Counted from the first letter of the stretch, positions 42,071 to 51,450 are shown. The stretch is DNA of 64,000 nucleotides from CAVPDE01 sp963707125 (GCA_963707125.1 CAVPOU010000004.1:682001-746000); one strand, 5' to 3'. Notes: a model not told the origin generated them from the sequence alone. Translations and numbers: made by a program.

Positions 42071-43258
42071 ATGCCGTATTTTCTCAGTCCGAAGGTGATC
42101 TTCGGGAAAGGTGCCCTCAAGAGGCTTTCTCTTGAGCTGGAGGGCAAGGGTAACCGCGCCGCGCTCATTACGGATCATACCCTGAAGGAGAAATCCACCG
42201 AACTGGTTGAAAGTATCAGGGCAGCGGGATATGAAGTCAAGATATGGGATGAGGTGGAAGCCGACCCCACCTTGGATATCACCCTTGCGGCAAGCCGGTT
42301 TCTCCTCGATTTCAATCCCCAGTGGGTGATTGGGTTCGGCGGAGGATCGGCCATAGACACGGCAAAGGCCGCTTGGGTGCTCTACGAGAGGCCGGACCTG
42401 GCCGCTGGAGATCTGACCAAGGCCATTCTACCCAAGGTCAAGCTGAATCTGCGCCAAAAAGCTCGGTTTGTGGCCGTCCCGACGACAAGCGGCACAGGGG
42501 CCGATGTGACCTGGGTGGCCGTGCTTACCGACCGAGCCATGAACCGGAAAATCGTCTTCGCCCATAACGACATCGTCCCGGACCTATCCGTCCTGGACAC
42601 CAATCTGACGCTCGCCTTGCCGAAGGACTTGACGGCCAGTACCGGCCTCGACGTTATCGCTCATGCCGTGGACGGATACACATCCAGGCAACAGAACGAT
42701 TTCAGTGATGGCCCTTGCCTGCAAGCCGTGAAAATGGCCATGGACTGGCTTCCCGTGGTCTGCCGTGACGGCTCGAACCTTATGGCAAGGGAGAAAATGC
42801 AGAATGCCGCCACTATCGCCGGACTGGGTTTCGGTAATAGCAATACCGGCCTCTCCCATGCACTGGGCCATTCGGCCGGCGCGGTCTTCCACCTTCCACA
42901 CGGGCGGGCCATCGGTATTGCCCTGCCCTATTCGCTTACCTATATCGCCTCAAATCCGCCGATCGAAGGGGTCCCGGATCCGGTCGAACGCCTTGCCGCG
43001 CTGGCCAGGTTTGTGGGTATCAACAACCCATCCCCCGGTGATGCGGTGGATGCCTTCATCGGCCGGATCAGGTCGATCCAGAAAGAAATCGGAGAGCCTT
43101 TAAGTTTGAGGGATGCCGGCATTACGGAAGACCGGATGATGAGGGAGATTGAAACATTGGTCCGAATTGCCGAAAAGGATCCCAACATGTACACAACGCC
43201 CTGTGAGTGCAAAGGGAAAGCGCTAAGAGAACTTTTCGAGATCATGTGGCGGGGGTAG
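42071..43258 (+). CDS. Iron-containing alcohol dehydrogenase
   Basis: 395-residue group III (Fe-type) dehydrogenase. The NAD(P)-binding half has GFGGGSAIDTAKA (about 90-102). Metal ligands are expected in GLDVIAHAVDGY, HALGHSAGAVFHLPHGRAIG (two His) and further His/Asp around them. A strong AAGGAG lies 10 bases before the ATG. The family reduces aldehydes or oxidises primary alcohols and includes butanol and methanol dehydrogenases. It stands alone between the TPM genes and a gene-poor stretch. Confidence 0.95.
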   Translation: MPYFLSPKVIFGKGALKRLSLELEGKGNRAALITDHTLKEKSTELVESIRAAGYEVKIWDEVEADPTLDITLAASRFLLDFNPQWVIGFGGGSAIDTAKAAWVLYERPDLAAGDLTKAILPKVKLNLRQKARFVAVPTTSGTGADVTWVAVLTDRAMNRKIVFAHNDIVPDLSVLDTNLTLALPKDLTASTGLDVIAHAVDGYTSRQQNDFSDGPCLQAVKMAMDWLPVVCRDGSNLMAREKMQNAATIAGLGFGNSNTGLSHALGHSAGAVFHLPHGRAIGIALPYSLTYIASNPPIEGVPDPVERLAALARFVGINNPSPGDAVDAFIGRIRSIQKEIGEPLSLRDAGITEDRMMREIETLVRIAEKDPNMYTTPCECKGKALRELFEIMWRG

Positions 43259-43871
43259 CATAGGGCCGAGTGGAAGAAAGTAAGCTGAAGGGATAATTCA
43301 CAATTCAAGATCAGACCTCAATACACGCGCTGATGGAAGGGATGTACCAGCCATGAAGGATTCCTCTCCCCCCGTGGTTCGGCTGGACGGCCGCCCTTGG
43401 GTTGGGGTCCGTCCTGGCCTTGCTATCCGCAATCGTCATGTATCTCACAGCGCCAAAGGCAACCAGTGAGGAAGATCCTGCCTTGTCGAGATCGTGATGC
43501 CCCGTCATATCGTCGACCTCGAATAGCAACAATGCGCTTACGATTAACGTTACAATGGTTAGAAGTCGGTCAATTGAAGATTACCAAATGACGAGGAAAG
43601 GATGAGCGTGCCCACCTTTGGCGATTTTTAAAATTTACCTGCCCCGCGATCGCATGGTTCCGAAGTCATAAGTGGGAGCTCGCGTCCCTGGCGCTCCTTG
43701 ACAAGCTATTGGTTGTTGAAGTCTATCGTAGAGACAAGCAAAAATGCCCTTATAAGGCAAAGCCGTGATAGCCCTGCAATGAGCTATTGAATTGTGGATA
43801 TGGACAAAAGACGGAATGTTGCCGCGAATGCCACCCATCTCGTGTCCGGGGGTCGTGTGTTCGCTCTAGGC
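43259..43871. other. Gene-poor stretch with one possible gene remnant
   Basis: Apart from the short transporter-like fragment at 43.38 kb I find no plausible gene. Several small open frames here (up to 73 codons) have no Shine-Dalgarno, no known motif and atypical composition. It marks the border between the core-like left part and the accessory right part. Confidence 0.5.
43378..43497 (+). pseudogene. Remnant of a transmembrane transporter C-terminus
   Basis: One frame reads FGWTAALGLGSVLALLSAIV then MYLTAPKATSEEDPALSRS-stop, i.e. one good transmembrane helix followed by a short charged tail, as at the end of major-facilitator permeases. No upstream part is present; the frame upstream is interrupted. 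A 40-residue fragment only, so the assignment is tentative. Confidence 0.35.
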
Positions 43872-44189
43872 TTAATCTTCTATTTTCTCTAACTTAAAAA
43901 CCACAGGTCTTAGACCATCCGTACAGCACGAGATCGCAACGCCCTTTTCTTTCATCCAAGGATAATAGCCGCCGTACAGGATATGCACCAGGTCTCTCTG
44001 TATGTCAGCGAAAGCCCAGTTACAAAATCCAGGCGGACAATTATGATTATCAACCACGAATTCTTGCCCTAACTCAAACCGGTTACATTCTGGAGTTACC
44101 CTGCTTTCATCAAAAACAGCTGGAGGATTCTCACCGTACAAATCCTTATTGTTTACCTTCTTGACCACCGTGATTTTTACCTTGGCCAT
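43872..44189 (-). CDS. TIGR04076-type small protein
   Basis: 105 residues beginning MAKVKITVVKKVNNKDLYGE and containing PECNRFELGQEFVVDN, PPGFCNWAFADIQRDLVHIL, GISCC-type CCTDGLRPVVFKLE. The conserved Cys spacing and C-terminal strand match the family I know as TIGR04076, found in anaerobes, often single-copy, function unknown. Start ATG with GAGGT upstream. GC is lower than in the core genes. Confidence 0.75.
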   Translation of the reverse strand: MAKVKITVVKKVNNKDLYGENPPAVFDESRVTPECNRFELGQEFVVDNHNCPPGFCNWAFADIQRDLVHILYGGYYPWMKEKGVAISCCTDGLRPVVFKLEKIED

Positions 44190-44321
44190 TTAAACCTCCT
44201 GTTACTAAAATCATCATTTGGGATAGTAAATTCCACACAACCTTCTCTATATACGAAATCCAGAAGAATAACAACAGTGCCTAGTACGCCAACTACAGCT
44301 AACATTTTGAGATTATCCCAA

Positions 44322-45143
44322 GCCACCAAGTCCTTTCTTGATTACCACAGGATGAATTCGAAAAAAAAACACGCTCAGGAATTATCTCCACCTGCTCACC
44401 GAGTTTTCTGTCCGATTTGGTGACAGGGAAGCGGAATCCCTGACCTCGGAGGAGATCCTGTCCTTCTTGGGCCACCTCACTGAAGGACTCAAGCAATCCA
44501 CCAAGAGACTCCGCTTTTCCCTTCTTCGTGCCTTCTTCACCTTTATCATAAACACGGGCGCGGAGAGGTTCCCAAATCCCTGTGATGCACCAATGCTTCG
44601 GAAGATCTTCAAGGACTACAGACCTGTGCCCTGGAAAATCGTGGAAAAAGAAACCGTCGATGAGATCATCTTTAGGACTCCGGACCAAAGAAACCGGCTC
44701 ATCCTGGAATTGATGGCAAGGGGAGGGATGAGAATCGGGGAAGTGCTTAAACTGACTCCCTCTGACATTGACGGGGGTAGAATCAGCATCCAGGCACCCA
44801 AGAGTGGTCGGCAAACCGAGGTCGTCTTTGTCCCTCAAAAGCTGGCCCATCGCTTGGGGGAATATATCCGTCAGAGGGGAGCAGAACGGAAGGAAAGGAT
44901 TTTTTCCATTTCCTACCCTGCGGCGAGAATCGTAGTGAAGAAAGCAGGTGAACTCGTAGGAATCAGCCTGAAGCCCCATGATCTGAGAAGACATGCGGCT
45001 ACCCATGCCTCCAGAGCGGGAACGCCGATCGAGATCGTGAGCAAGGTCATTCTCAGACACGCGAATCTGGCACCACTCAGCGTTATCTTGGGAAGGTCAC
45101 TGACCTGGAGGCAATGAGATGGATTGAGAGTCTGCACGGATGA
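44322..45143 (+). pseudogene. Tyrosine recombinase/integrase with two frameshifts
   Basis: Homology spans three frames. The first part (KSFLDYHRMNSKKK) ends in an A9 run at 44361-44369. In the next frame the SAM-like core-binding domain reads NTLRNYLHLLTEFSVRFGDR and continues into the catalytic domain with Arg in RGGMRIGEVLKLTPSDI, then KPHDLRRHAATHASRAGTPI (H-x2-R) and the second His in LRHANLAP. Near 45,075 the frame shifts again and the end RYLGKVTDLEAMRWIESLHG, which holds the catalytic Tyr, is in another frame, stopping at 45143. The N-terminus has no clear start. Probably the dead integrase of a former mobile element. Confidence 0.8.
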
Positions 45144-45311
45144 ACGTGAGAGGCCGGGGTACGTTCAAGCTCCCGGCCTCTTCAATGATTATTTCCAAAT
45201 CATCAAATGGCAATTCACCAGTGCCCCGCCCCAATGCATATCGAAATCGATCGTTTTAAGCGGTGTAACAGGCAATAGACTAGAAGCTCAAATCTTCAAT
45301 ACAGTCCTATT

Positions 45312-45602
45312 TCAATCGCGGAAAAGTTCTGGACATTTATTCTGGAAGCGGCAATCAGTGCTGGCACGGCGGTCCGCATCACTCGCTAACCTCCTGTCTA
45401 GCCCCCACCTCCGATGGGCGTGACTTCTCCGGTCTCCCCCGCTTCTCAGATCTCTCCCGCTGCGCCGATCAGCTCCACTTCGTCGATCCAATCCACAGCG
45501 CCGGTCAGGGACGTGCACAGTGTATGAAAAGCGCCGTCTTTCGAGGCCGACACGCCTTCCGCCATTGTCGTTCAGATCGTATGTCAGGTAAACGTCGTAC
45601 AC
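45312..45602 (-). CDS. Small protein with DRRSG repeats
   Basis: 96 residues. After MYDVYLTYDLNDNGGRRVGL comes a series of Arg-rich units: PDRRCGLDRRSGADRRSG, RDLRSGGDRRSHAHRRWGLD and RRLASDADRR. The period is about 6-9 residues around the core xDRRSG. Such small repeat proteins are common in Desulfobacterota; I know of no function. The charge pattern (Asp-Arg-Arg) suggests an RNA-, DNA- or anion-binding surface. The start is a GTG at 45602 without an obvious ribosome binding site. It neighbours a second DRR protein. Confidence 0.65.
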   Translation of the reverse strand: MYDVYLTYDLNDNGGRRVGLERRRFSYTVHVPDRRCGLDRRSGADRRSGRDLRSGGDRRSHAHRRWGLDRRLASDADRRASTDCRFQNKCPELFRD

Positions 45603-45718
45603 AGCGAAGGTGTAACAGCTATCTGAGTTCTTATCAATTAGGCTTTGGTAGGGTTTTAGAACGAAAAAAGACTTAGGTTGGAAGCCAGCTGGTGGCCTTT
45701 AGCCTCAGGTCAATAGGT

Positions 45719-45997
45719 TTAGGTTGGAAGGATTACCTTCAATAACTCCTCTTCGTGCTTTCGCCGGTCTGCTTTGCGTCGTTCTAATGAAATGGGGTTC
45801 TCGACTTTTCGCCGCTGGCCCCACCGCCTGTCCACTAAAATCCGCACACTTTGTTGTCCTGAAAAAGCCTCACCTAACTCCTTCAGAAGGTGATCATAGC
45901 GTCTTCTGACAATGATAAGCATCTTCTCAGCTTCTTCTGGCTCAACTTGGGCGGCTGGTTGACCGATACTCAAAACAAGTGAAGGCGTCTCATTCAT
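45719..45997 (-). CDS. Small protein with DRR/ERR motifs
   Basis: 92 residues: MNETPSLVLSIGQPAAQVEP, then a helix (EEAEKMLIIVRRRYDHLLKE), ending ILVDRRWGQRRKVENPISLE and RRKADRRKHEEELLKVILP. The VDRRxGxRR ... ERRxADRR pattern links it to the upstream neighbour. The ATG at 45997 is preferred to a TTG at 46003. No signal peptide. Uncharacterised; the two genes may share a function. Confidence 0.65.
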   Translation of the reverse strand: MNETPSLVLSIGQPAAQVEPEEAEKMLIIVRRRYDHLLKELGEAFSGQQSVRILVDRRWGQRRKVENPISLERRKADRRKHEEELLKVILPT

Positions 45998-46103
45998 TTG
46001 CAAGCCAATTTGAAAGGAGCTTTTGAATTTGTTTTAAAACAATTATAGCTCAATCTATCGTGGTATGTCAATAGGGCTTTGGGTGGAATTTCTTATGCAG
46101 CCA

Positions 46104-46526
46104 TTATTTTTTGACTTGATGGATTGCATAGAGGACGGCCTGGAGGCGTCTCGTTACATGCAGTTTCCTAAAAATGCTGTTCACATGGGTCTTGACGGTC
46201 TTCTCGCTTATGAAGAGCTTATCGCCAATTTCTTTGTTCGTGCAACCGGTGGTAAGGAAAGATAGAACTTCGCGCTCTCTTGGCGTCAAGTCGGTCTTGT
46301 GCGTCTCAATCTCATCATGGGTCGGAAGTCCGTCCATCGGTTCTCCGGAGTTGAAAGACCCTCTCAAAGGCGGAATCTCATAGAAGGTGAATTCAGTCGT
46401 CCTAGGACCGGTAGGCTCCAGGAAAGCCTCTTTATGAAAGGCCTGTGCCGTGAGAAGTTCCCTCAGAAACCTAGGTGGAAGAGATAAGTTGGAAACGATA
46501 GTGAGTAAAAACCTACTAAAAGTCAA
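46104..46526 (-). CDS. LuxR-type HTH protein, N-terminal part missing or atypical
   Basis: The last 65 residues form a LuxR/FixJ-type DNA-binding domain: DLTPREREVLSFLTTGCTNK, EIGDKLFISEKTVKTHVNSI, FRKLHVTRRLQAVLYAI. The first 70 residues show neither a receiver domain nor any known sensor, and an in-frame stop lies 3 codons upstream of the only start (TTG). It is either a truncated response regulator or a small DNA-binding protein. It lies downstream of the beta-helix gene on the same strand. Confidence 0.75.
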   Translation of the reverse strand: MTFSRFLLTIVSNLSLPPRFLRELLTAQAFHKEAFLEPTGPRTTEFTFYEIPPLRGSFNSGEPMDGLPTHDEIETHKTDLTPREREVLSFLTTGCTNKEIGDKLFISEKTVKTHVNSIFRKLHVTRRLQAVLYAIHQVKK

Positions 46527-46840
46527 GAGGATTCACTTGGGATACCCAAGCGATTACGACACCAAGTTTATCGAGTTGGCAGACAGAGCGCAGGTTATGG
46601 CTTCCAACTCAAGTCGTAACACAAAGTTCACCAGCGCCACGCTTTTAGGCGCCTGGTGCAACGACTGGTTGGGCCTGCTCTCTGCATACAAAGACGACAG
46701 GGCACGACCGGGGCAAGTAACTTCCATCTTCTTTGCCTTGAGCCGGTGTCTATGTTTTGGGGTCAGATCAGTCATAAAACAATTTGCCGCTCATCCCTCA
46801 GCTTGGCTCCACAAACATCGATCGCCAACTCTCCAGATCA
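46527..46840. other. Spacer with no supported gene
   Basis: No coding frame with support. It carries GTTATGGCTTCCAACTCAAG followed by TCGTAAC, whose ends match the borders GTTATGACTT and AAGTCATAAC of the element at 49.63-49.83 kb, and a small hairpin CACCAGCGCC/GGCGCCTGGTG. This may be a degenerate copy of that element. Confidence 0.35.
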
Positions 46841-48502
46841 TCAATCAAGCAAAAGCAGATTCTGCACGGCCGACCGGGATGTCGCGCCGATCTCATAAGC
46901 ACCGGCATCCGGTGCCGCTCCAGCGTAAGACAAACCAATGCCTTGGCCCTGCGTCCATGACAGTACTTGGTTAACGGTGATCGTATCGGTGTTGTAGTCG
47001 ACGCTTGTGATCCGTGCCCTTTGCACGGTGCCAAAGAGTTGAATTATGTCCCCCGAAACACCGCTTACGCCCCAGCCGTCCATGAAATATCCCGCGTCAG
47101 CTACCATAAATGATGTTCCAGAACCAGTGACAGAGGTAATCGTCGTCAAATATGTGCCCTTGTCTTTGCATGGGCTACTGGGCTGTAGGCGCAGGTCGGG
47201 CAAGGTGTAATTCATGGGATCACTGAATTTTTCGCCGGCATTGACAAATTGCGGATTTCCCTGTGTGTCGCCATCCCAGTTGTTGGCAAACACCTGTGCC
47301 TCGATAAGGCCGCCGCGGTCGGGGGTGTTGATATTGTACTCGCCAAAAGGAATCCTATGCCCATATAGAAGATTATTCTTGAATACATTATCTCTGATAA
47401 CGAGCGTGCCGCTATAAATGCCAAAGCCAATACCAGAGCTCATATGATCAATTGGATCATAAGGGTTGTGGCCGTTATTGAAAAATGTATTCGAGTAAAC
47501 CTTGTTGCGCACGACACTTTGCAGGTAGCTCGATGTCACACTCATGCTCAGGCCGGCGCTAATGTTATTAAAGAAGGTATTGTTACGAACAATATTCTCG
47601 CTGGAATTCAAAGCCATGCCGGAGGCTCCGTTGTTGTCGGAAGGGTCTGAGGAATACCCAACTCTGTTGCCCTCAAAAAGATTGCGCCCGCCATTTTCGC
47701 TGTACCCTGAAAAAGAAAGATTGCGGTTTCCATATAGAACAGCCCCTCTGTCGGATTGAACGGTGCCCATGGACCAGGGCTCGTTGTGAAAGATGTTCTT
47801 GCGGATTACATTGTACTTACCATAGATGCCGACAACGTGGTGTCCTCCGTGAAAAAAAACGTTGTTTTCAATCAGATTATAGCGGGTTACATCTGCGCTA
47901 TTTTCCTCGTTACCGATGTCCAGCACGCAACCATGATCGTCGGCGTCGTAGTAGCCGTATTTGGAAAAGCGACAGTGATGGATCCAGTTATGCTGGGAAC
48001 TGCCGCTGATGACTGAGCCGGCCCACGTGGCGACGGCGCCATTGACCAGCTTGGCGTCGTCGAAATTGCAGTAGGCGATGATGTTGCGGTGTGAGCTGTA
48101 ACGGATATAGAGAAACCGCTTTTGTCTGGTGAAGTTGATGCCCTGCACGGTGATGAAAGATTTTGTATCCAGGCGCAGGCCCACATCATACGTTACCGCG
48201 TTGGCGATGGTCACGACGTCGTTTTCAAAATTGCGGTACGTGATTCTCATGGTGTCTGACGACCCGGAGCGCACTGGGTTGATGGTTGCGTCGTTGTACG
48301 TTCCAGCCTTGATATAGACGGTGTCACCCGCAACCAGAGTGCTGTTCGCCTTGGTTATGGTTTTCCAGGGTTGAGCGATGCTTCCGGGATTTTCGTCGCT
48401 CGCACCGGGGTTATTTTGATCCACGTAAAAATCCCCTGCCCAAATCGGTACGGCAACTGTTAAGGCAAAGGCAGTAACAATAAACAGAAAATGCTTGACC
48501 AT
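46841..48502 (-). CDS. Secreted right-handed beta-helix protein
   Basis: 553 residues from the ATG at 48502. A signal peptide (MVKHFLFIVTAFALTVAVPI, cleavage near WAG) is followed by DFYVDQNNPGASDENPGSIA and WKTITKANSTLVAGDTVYIK, the start of a pectate-lyase-like beta-helix; later coils contain many N-x-F/V steps (NLIENNVFFHGGHHVVGIYG, NIVRNNTFFNNISAGLSMSV). The end (DAGAYEIG) matches choice-of-anchor type surface proteins. Likely an exported polysaccharide-binding or -degrading protein. An in-frame start at 48682 would read through intron-like DNA and is not accepted. Confidence 0.85.
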   Translation of the reverse strand: MVKHFLFIVTAFALTVAVPIWAGDFYVDQNNPGASDENPGSIAQPWKTITKANSTLVAGDTVYIKAGTYNDATINPVRSGSSDTMRITYRNFENDVVTIANAVTYDVGLRLDTKSFITVQGINFTRQKRFLYIRYSSHRNIIAYCNFDDAKLVNGAVATWAGSVISGSSQHNWIHHCRFSKYGYYDADDHGCVLDIGNEENSADVTRYNLIENNVFFHGGHHVVGIYGKYNVIRKNIFHNEPWSMGTVQSDRGAVLYGNRNLSFSGYSENGGRNLFEGNRVGYSSDPSDNNGASGMALNSSENIVRNNTFFNNISAGLSMSVTSSYLQSVVRNKVYSNTFFNNGHNPYDPIDHMSSGIGFGIYSGTLVIRDNVFKNNLLYGHRIPFGEYNINTPDRGGLIEAQVFANNWDGDTQGNPQFVNAGEKFSDPMNYTLPDLRLQPSSPCKDKGTYLTTITSVTGSGTSFMVADAGYFMDGWGVSGVSGDIIQLFGTVQRARITSVDYNTDTITVNQVLSWTQGQGIGLSYAGAAPDAGAYEIGATSRSAVQNLLLLD

Positions 48503-48639
48503 TTTGACTCGTTTACTAGGACGGCAAATCCACTTGGACTCGGCAAAATACATCGTTTGAGCAACGAACCAACCTCGCATCAAGCAATTCCCAGAACCTC
48601 CTCGCGGCATCCAATTGAGAAACCACATTACAAAGACAG

Positions 48640-49277
48640 GCAATGACATCATGCTTCCCCTGTTCTCATCTGATTCAATCACCTTTCACGTGACCAGAGA
48701 CCGGCATGGAACGTCAGCTTCCTTACGGAGCCGGGGATGTTTCACCCGGTATCCCAGCCATACAGCGCGGCATTCGCTTCTTTCCGCCTCCCAATCCATC
48801 CCGCCATCAGCATGCCTTACGGTTAGCCTGCCTAAGGAGAAGGCGACGAAACTGGGTTCCCAGGTTCCACAAAGTTGATCCAATGGATGATTTAGGTGCG
48901 CCCTCTACGCCGGTGGCACCGCGGTTCCGCGCAGGCAGTCAGCAGACATGCATCCTGACCATTTGTTCCAAACACAGGGGAGCAGCCCTCGCCTTGGTAG
49001 TGCATCTTGTTAATCCTCGCAGGCCGGTAGCCTTTGACGACGCTAACGGACATTCACATGTGTTCACCGTATCACCCGACCCTGGCCCTTAACCGCGGAG
49101 GATTCCCGGAGGGGTTCTCCCGTCACCGTTCAAACCCAATTCGGTACTCTTTCCGCGGGGCCTCGCACCAACCACACAGCGCGTGGCAAGCACGCCCGCG
49201 CAGGGTCCGGCAGGAATATGCTGGGAACTCAAGGCAAGTAGCTGAGTACACTTAAACTATGCGACATCGTGTCGCAC
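48640..49277 (-). mobile_element. Group II intron 5' remnant without reverse transcriptase
   Basis: On the minus strand the segment starts GTGCGACACGATGTCGCA at 49277, matching the GUGYG 5' consensus of group II introns and giving an immediate stem. It continues with G-rich structured RNA-like sequence (GGAACCTGGGAACCC; GTAAGGCATGCTGATGGCGG; GGATGGATTGGGAGGCG; GGAAGCTGACGTTCC; GGTGATTGAATCAGATGAGA) of the style found in domains I-III. No intron-encoded protein and no domain V/VI (GAGC ... GTTC hairpin) follow, because the beta-helix gene begins at 48502. The 3' boundary is uncertain. This is a fragment, inferred by pattern only. Confidence 0.55.
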
Positions 49278-49909
49278 CAGTTGGGATAGATGAAAAATTT
49301 CCTTGATATCACCTTTATAGCAAGGAAAAAAGTCCGCCTATTGCGATATTAAGCATGTAAAAGTGGAAAAACCTGCCGTTGTTTTTCCATGTTTGAACAA
49401 TAGGAGCCCGTTAACATGGAAACCAAGAGGGAAGAACAGTGAATCTGCTCTGCTACAATCGTTCAGTAATCCGCCAGTTCTTCGCAACCCTCTTATATGT
49501 TTACCATTCTAAAAAGCCAAATACAACGCAAAAGAACCGCGATTTGAGGTTATCTCTGAGCGTCTTCAAGCTTGGATCCCGCACAACAACGACCAATTAC
49601 AAACACAATACTGTCGTGGATAGGAGCAAAGGGCAAGTTATGACTTCCCAAATGTGGCCTATTGCGTGGACAGAAATCGGGCTAGTTACGATTTCGAAAC
49701 TGACCCGGAACCTGAGCCTGCCGTTGAAATCTGTATCTTCAGATTAACCATCCCAATGGAAGTTTGCATAGCGTTAATCGAAAGCGAGCAGGTGGTCCTC
49801 TTGACCAGCGATTAGCAACTCAAGTCATAACGTTGTTTGAGCCTGAAAAGGCCAAGCAACAAACCACTTAGGCGACAATATATTGGATGGTTTATGGGAT
49901 CTTTTACTG
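49278..49909. other. Spacer with a possible decayed small gene
   Basis: A 102-codon frame (49439-49747) may continue after a frameshift near 49,630 as CVDRNRASYDFETDPEPEPA and end at 49814; neither part matches a family I know. The segment 49659-49782 is repeated at 51451-51571. Its borders GTTATGACTT and AAGTCATAAC form an inverted pair. No RNA gene seen. Confidence 0.35.
49659..49782 (+). repeat. Diverged direct repeat, copy 1
   Basis: CTATTGCGTGGACAGAAATC through GCGTTAATCG. Blocks identical to copy 2 at 51451-51571 are CTATTGCGTGGACAG, GATTTCGAA, CCTGAGC, GAAATCT, TATCTT and CGTTAATCG. It flanks the PPC-PKD gene on its 3' side. Confidence 0.7.
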
Positions 49910-51004
49910 CTATTGATCCTCAAGCAGCAACGGCAACCAGGGCGTAGATTTCCTAGGCTCAACTTTGACGTAATTGCTCTTAGTCTCTGTATCTGTCCCC
50001 CTGGGCCCCGTCACCGTGAGGCTCACCGTGTAAATACCTGGTTTCGAGTAGATGTGTGTCGGACTCTGATCAGAGCTTCCAGCTCCATCACCAAAATCCC
50101 AGGTACGTCCAGTAACGCTCCCTGTTGAAAGATCCGTGAATCTTACACTCAAAGGCACCAGCCCACTGACAAAGTCAGCCTTGAAGTCAGCACTAGGCGC
50201 AGGAACAGTCTGAAAAGACACGCTCAGGTTTACGCCAGAAAAACTTGTATATCCCGAGAGCATGATATACCAAAGACCGCTTTGAGGTAAGGCAACCTGT
50301 ATCTGCTCTTGTGTATAATCGCCCTCCGAAAAGATAACGTCAAACTCAGGCCTGTGGTAGCCAACAACAAGATCGCAGTCCCCCGTGCCGCCCGAGGTTT
50401 GAACGTTGAAATTTGTCGAGCCTGCGGGAATCTCTATTTGGTAGCACGTATAGCTTCCCTCTGCACCGGATAATCCTGATAAAGTTGCACTGTTTGTTAA
50501 CACTGTGCAGGACTGCTTGTACACAGAGTACGTGGCGTTTCCTGTGTACACACCACCTTGGACTGTTACATTGACCGTTGCAGCCCCCGTTGCATACGAA
50601 GTGCTCTGGAAAGTGAGTCTGAAATCGGCTACGGTTGCCGGCATACCCATCCAGGTCGTCTGCAAAGGAGAAGGAAGAATCCACTCGTTGCCAGATTTTT
50701 TTAGCCGGAAAACATTGAACAAATCGTCGTAAAGGGCAAGGGTTTCATCATCTTCCTGATAAACTATAGAGCCGGTGGTTAAGGTCTCTTGCTCCCCGAG
50801 GACTGAGACAGTCACCGGCCCAATCCAAAGCCCGTCAAACTCCCCTATGGCGAACAGGGGTAATGGTGAGATAAAAAATACAAAACTGAAAAGTAATAGT
50901 ATCCCCGAGACGTTTAGGAATGAGGCAAACCTTACCGCACAGGGATGAGCGGTAGACTGCGATTTTGGGATTCCGCACTCAAAAATCCTCGCTTTCCGAG
51001 TCAT
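49910..51004 (-). CDS. Secreted protein with PPC and PKD domains
   Basis: 364 residues. Signal peptide/transmembrane helix at about 25-52 (SGILLLFSFVFFISPLPLFA). Then an N-terminal beta domain (FDGLWIGPVTVSVLGEQETL), a pre-peptidase C-terminal (PPC) domain at about 175-260 (YQIEIPAGSTNFNVQTSGGT, GLWYIMLSGYTSFSGVNLSV) and a PKD domain at about 270-350 (RTWDFGDGAGSSDQSPTHIY). Such modules are typical of exported peptidases or adhesins; no catalytic domain is present, so a surface-binding role is likely. A GGAGG stands 4 bases before the ATG. It is flanked by both copies of a diverged direct repeat. Confidence 0.85.
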   Translation of the reverse strand: MTRKARIFECGIPKSQSTAHPCAVRFASFLNVSGILLLFSFVFFISPLPLFAIGEFDGLWIGPVTVSVLGEQETLTTGSIVYQEDDETLALYDDLFNVFRLKKSGNEWILPSPLQTTWMGMPATVADFRLTFQSTSYATGAATVNVTVQGGVYTGNATYSVYKQSCTVLTNSATLSGLSGAEGSYTCYQIEIPAGSTNFNVQTSGGTGDCDLVVGYHRPEFDVIFSEGDYTQEQIQVALPQSGLWYIMLSGYTSFSGVNLSVSFQTVPAPSADFKADFVSGLVPLSVRFTDLSTGSVTGRTWDFGDGAGSSDQSPTHIYSKPGIYTVSLTVTGPRGTDTETKSNYVKVEPRKSTPWLPLLLEDQ

Positions 51005-51450
51005 ACTGCCTCCATATGCAGAAGATATCGCTAGGCCGTTTTCCTTCTTCAGAGAGAGTTTGTAAGGTAGCAGAAACTTTCCTTTTTTAGGCTCTGACTT
51101 TACGTGATCCGGCCTTCCGTGTCAAGTGCTAAGAATCCAATACTAAAGAATCCATTTGGTCAAGCAGCCCATATAATTGCCGATAGTCCTCTTCAATCTG
51201 TATGGGGCAGCAGGCGTAGAAATATACTGGGATTTAGCATTAACCTCAGAATCCTGACCTCGCGATTTTCGTTTTTTACCACTGCCCTACGTAGATGATA
51301 GCGTTCAGAACCACGTAATTCTTCCAGCTGGGAGGCTAAGAAATGAGTCCCCCCTCACCACGACCCAGCTGGCATGAATTGAACTTCCATCTGGCCCACA
51401 GCCACCTTGTCGCCGAAGAGCTATTGAGTGATCTGGCTGTAAGTGCAATG

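Noticed and set aside
46567..46690. Possible integron attC-like site (inverted arms with GTTGGGC and a CACCAGCGCC/GGCGCCTGGTG hairpin)
   Set aside because: The complementary outer core (GCCCAAC) is missing and there is no integron integrase or cassette array, so the match is not better than chance.
46841..48682. Extended start of the beta-helix gene at 48,682
   Set aside because: The added 60 residues are Trp/Met/Cys-rich translation of intron-like DNA and would bury the signal peptide; ATG 48,502 is the natural start.
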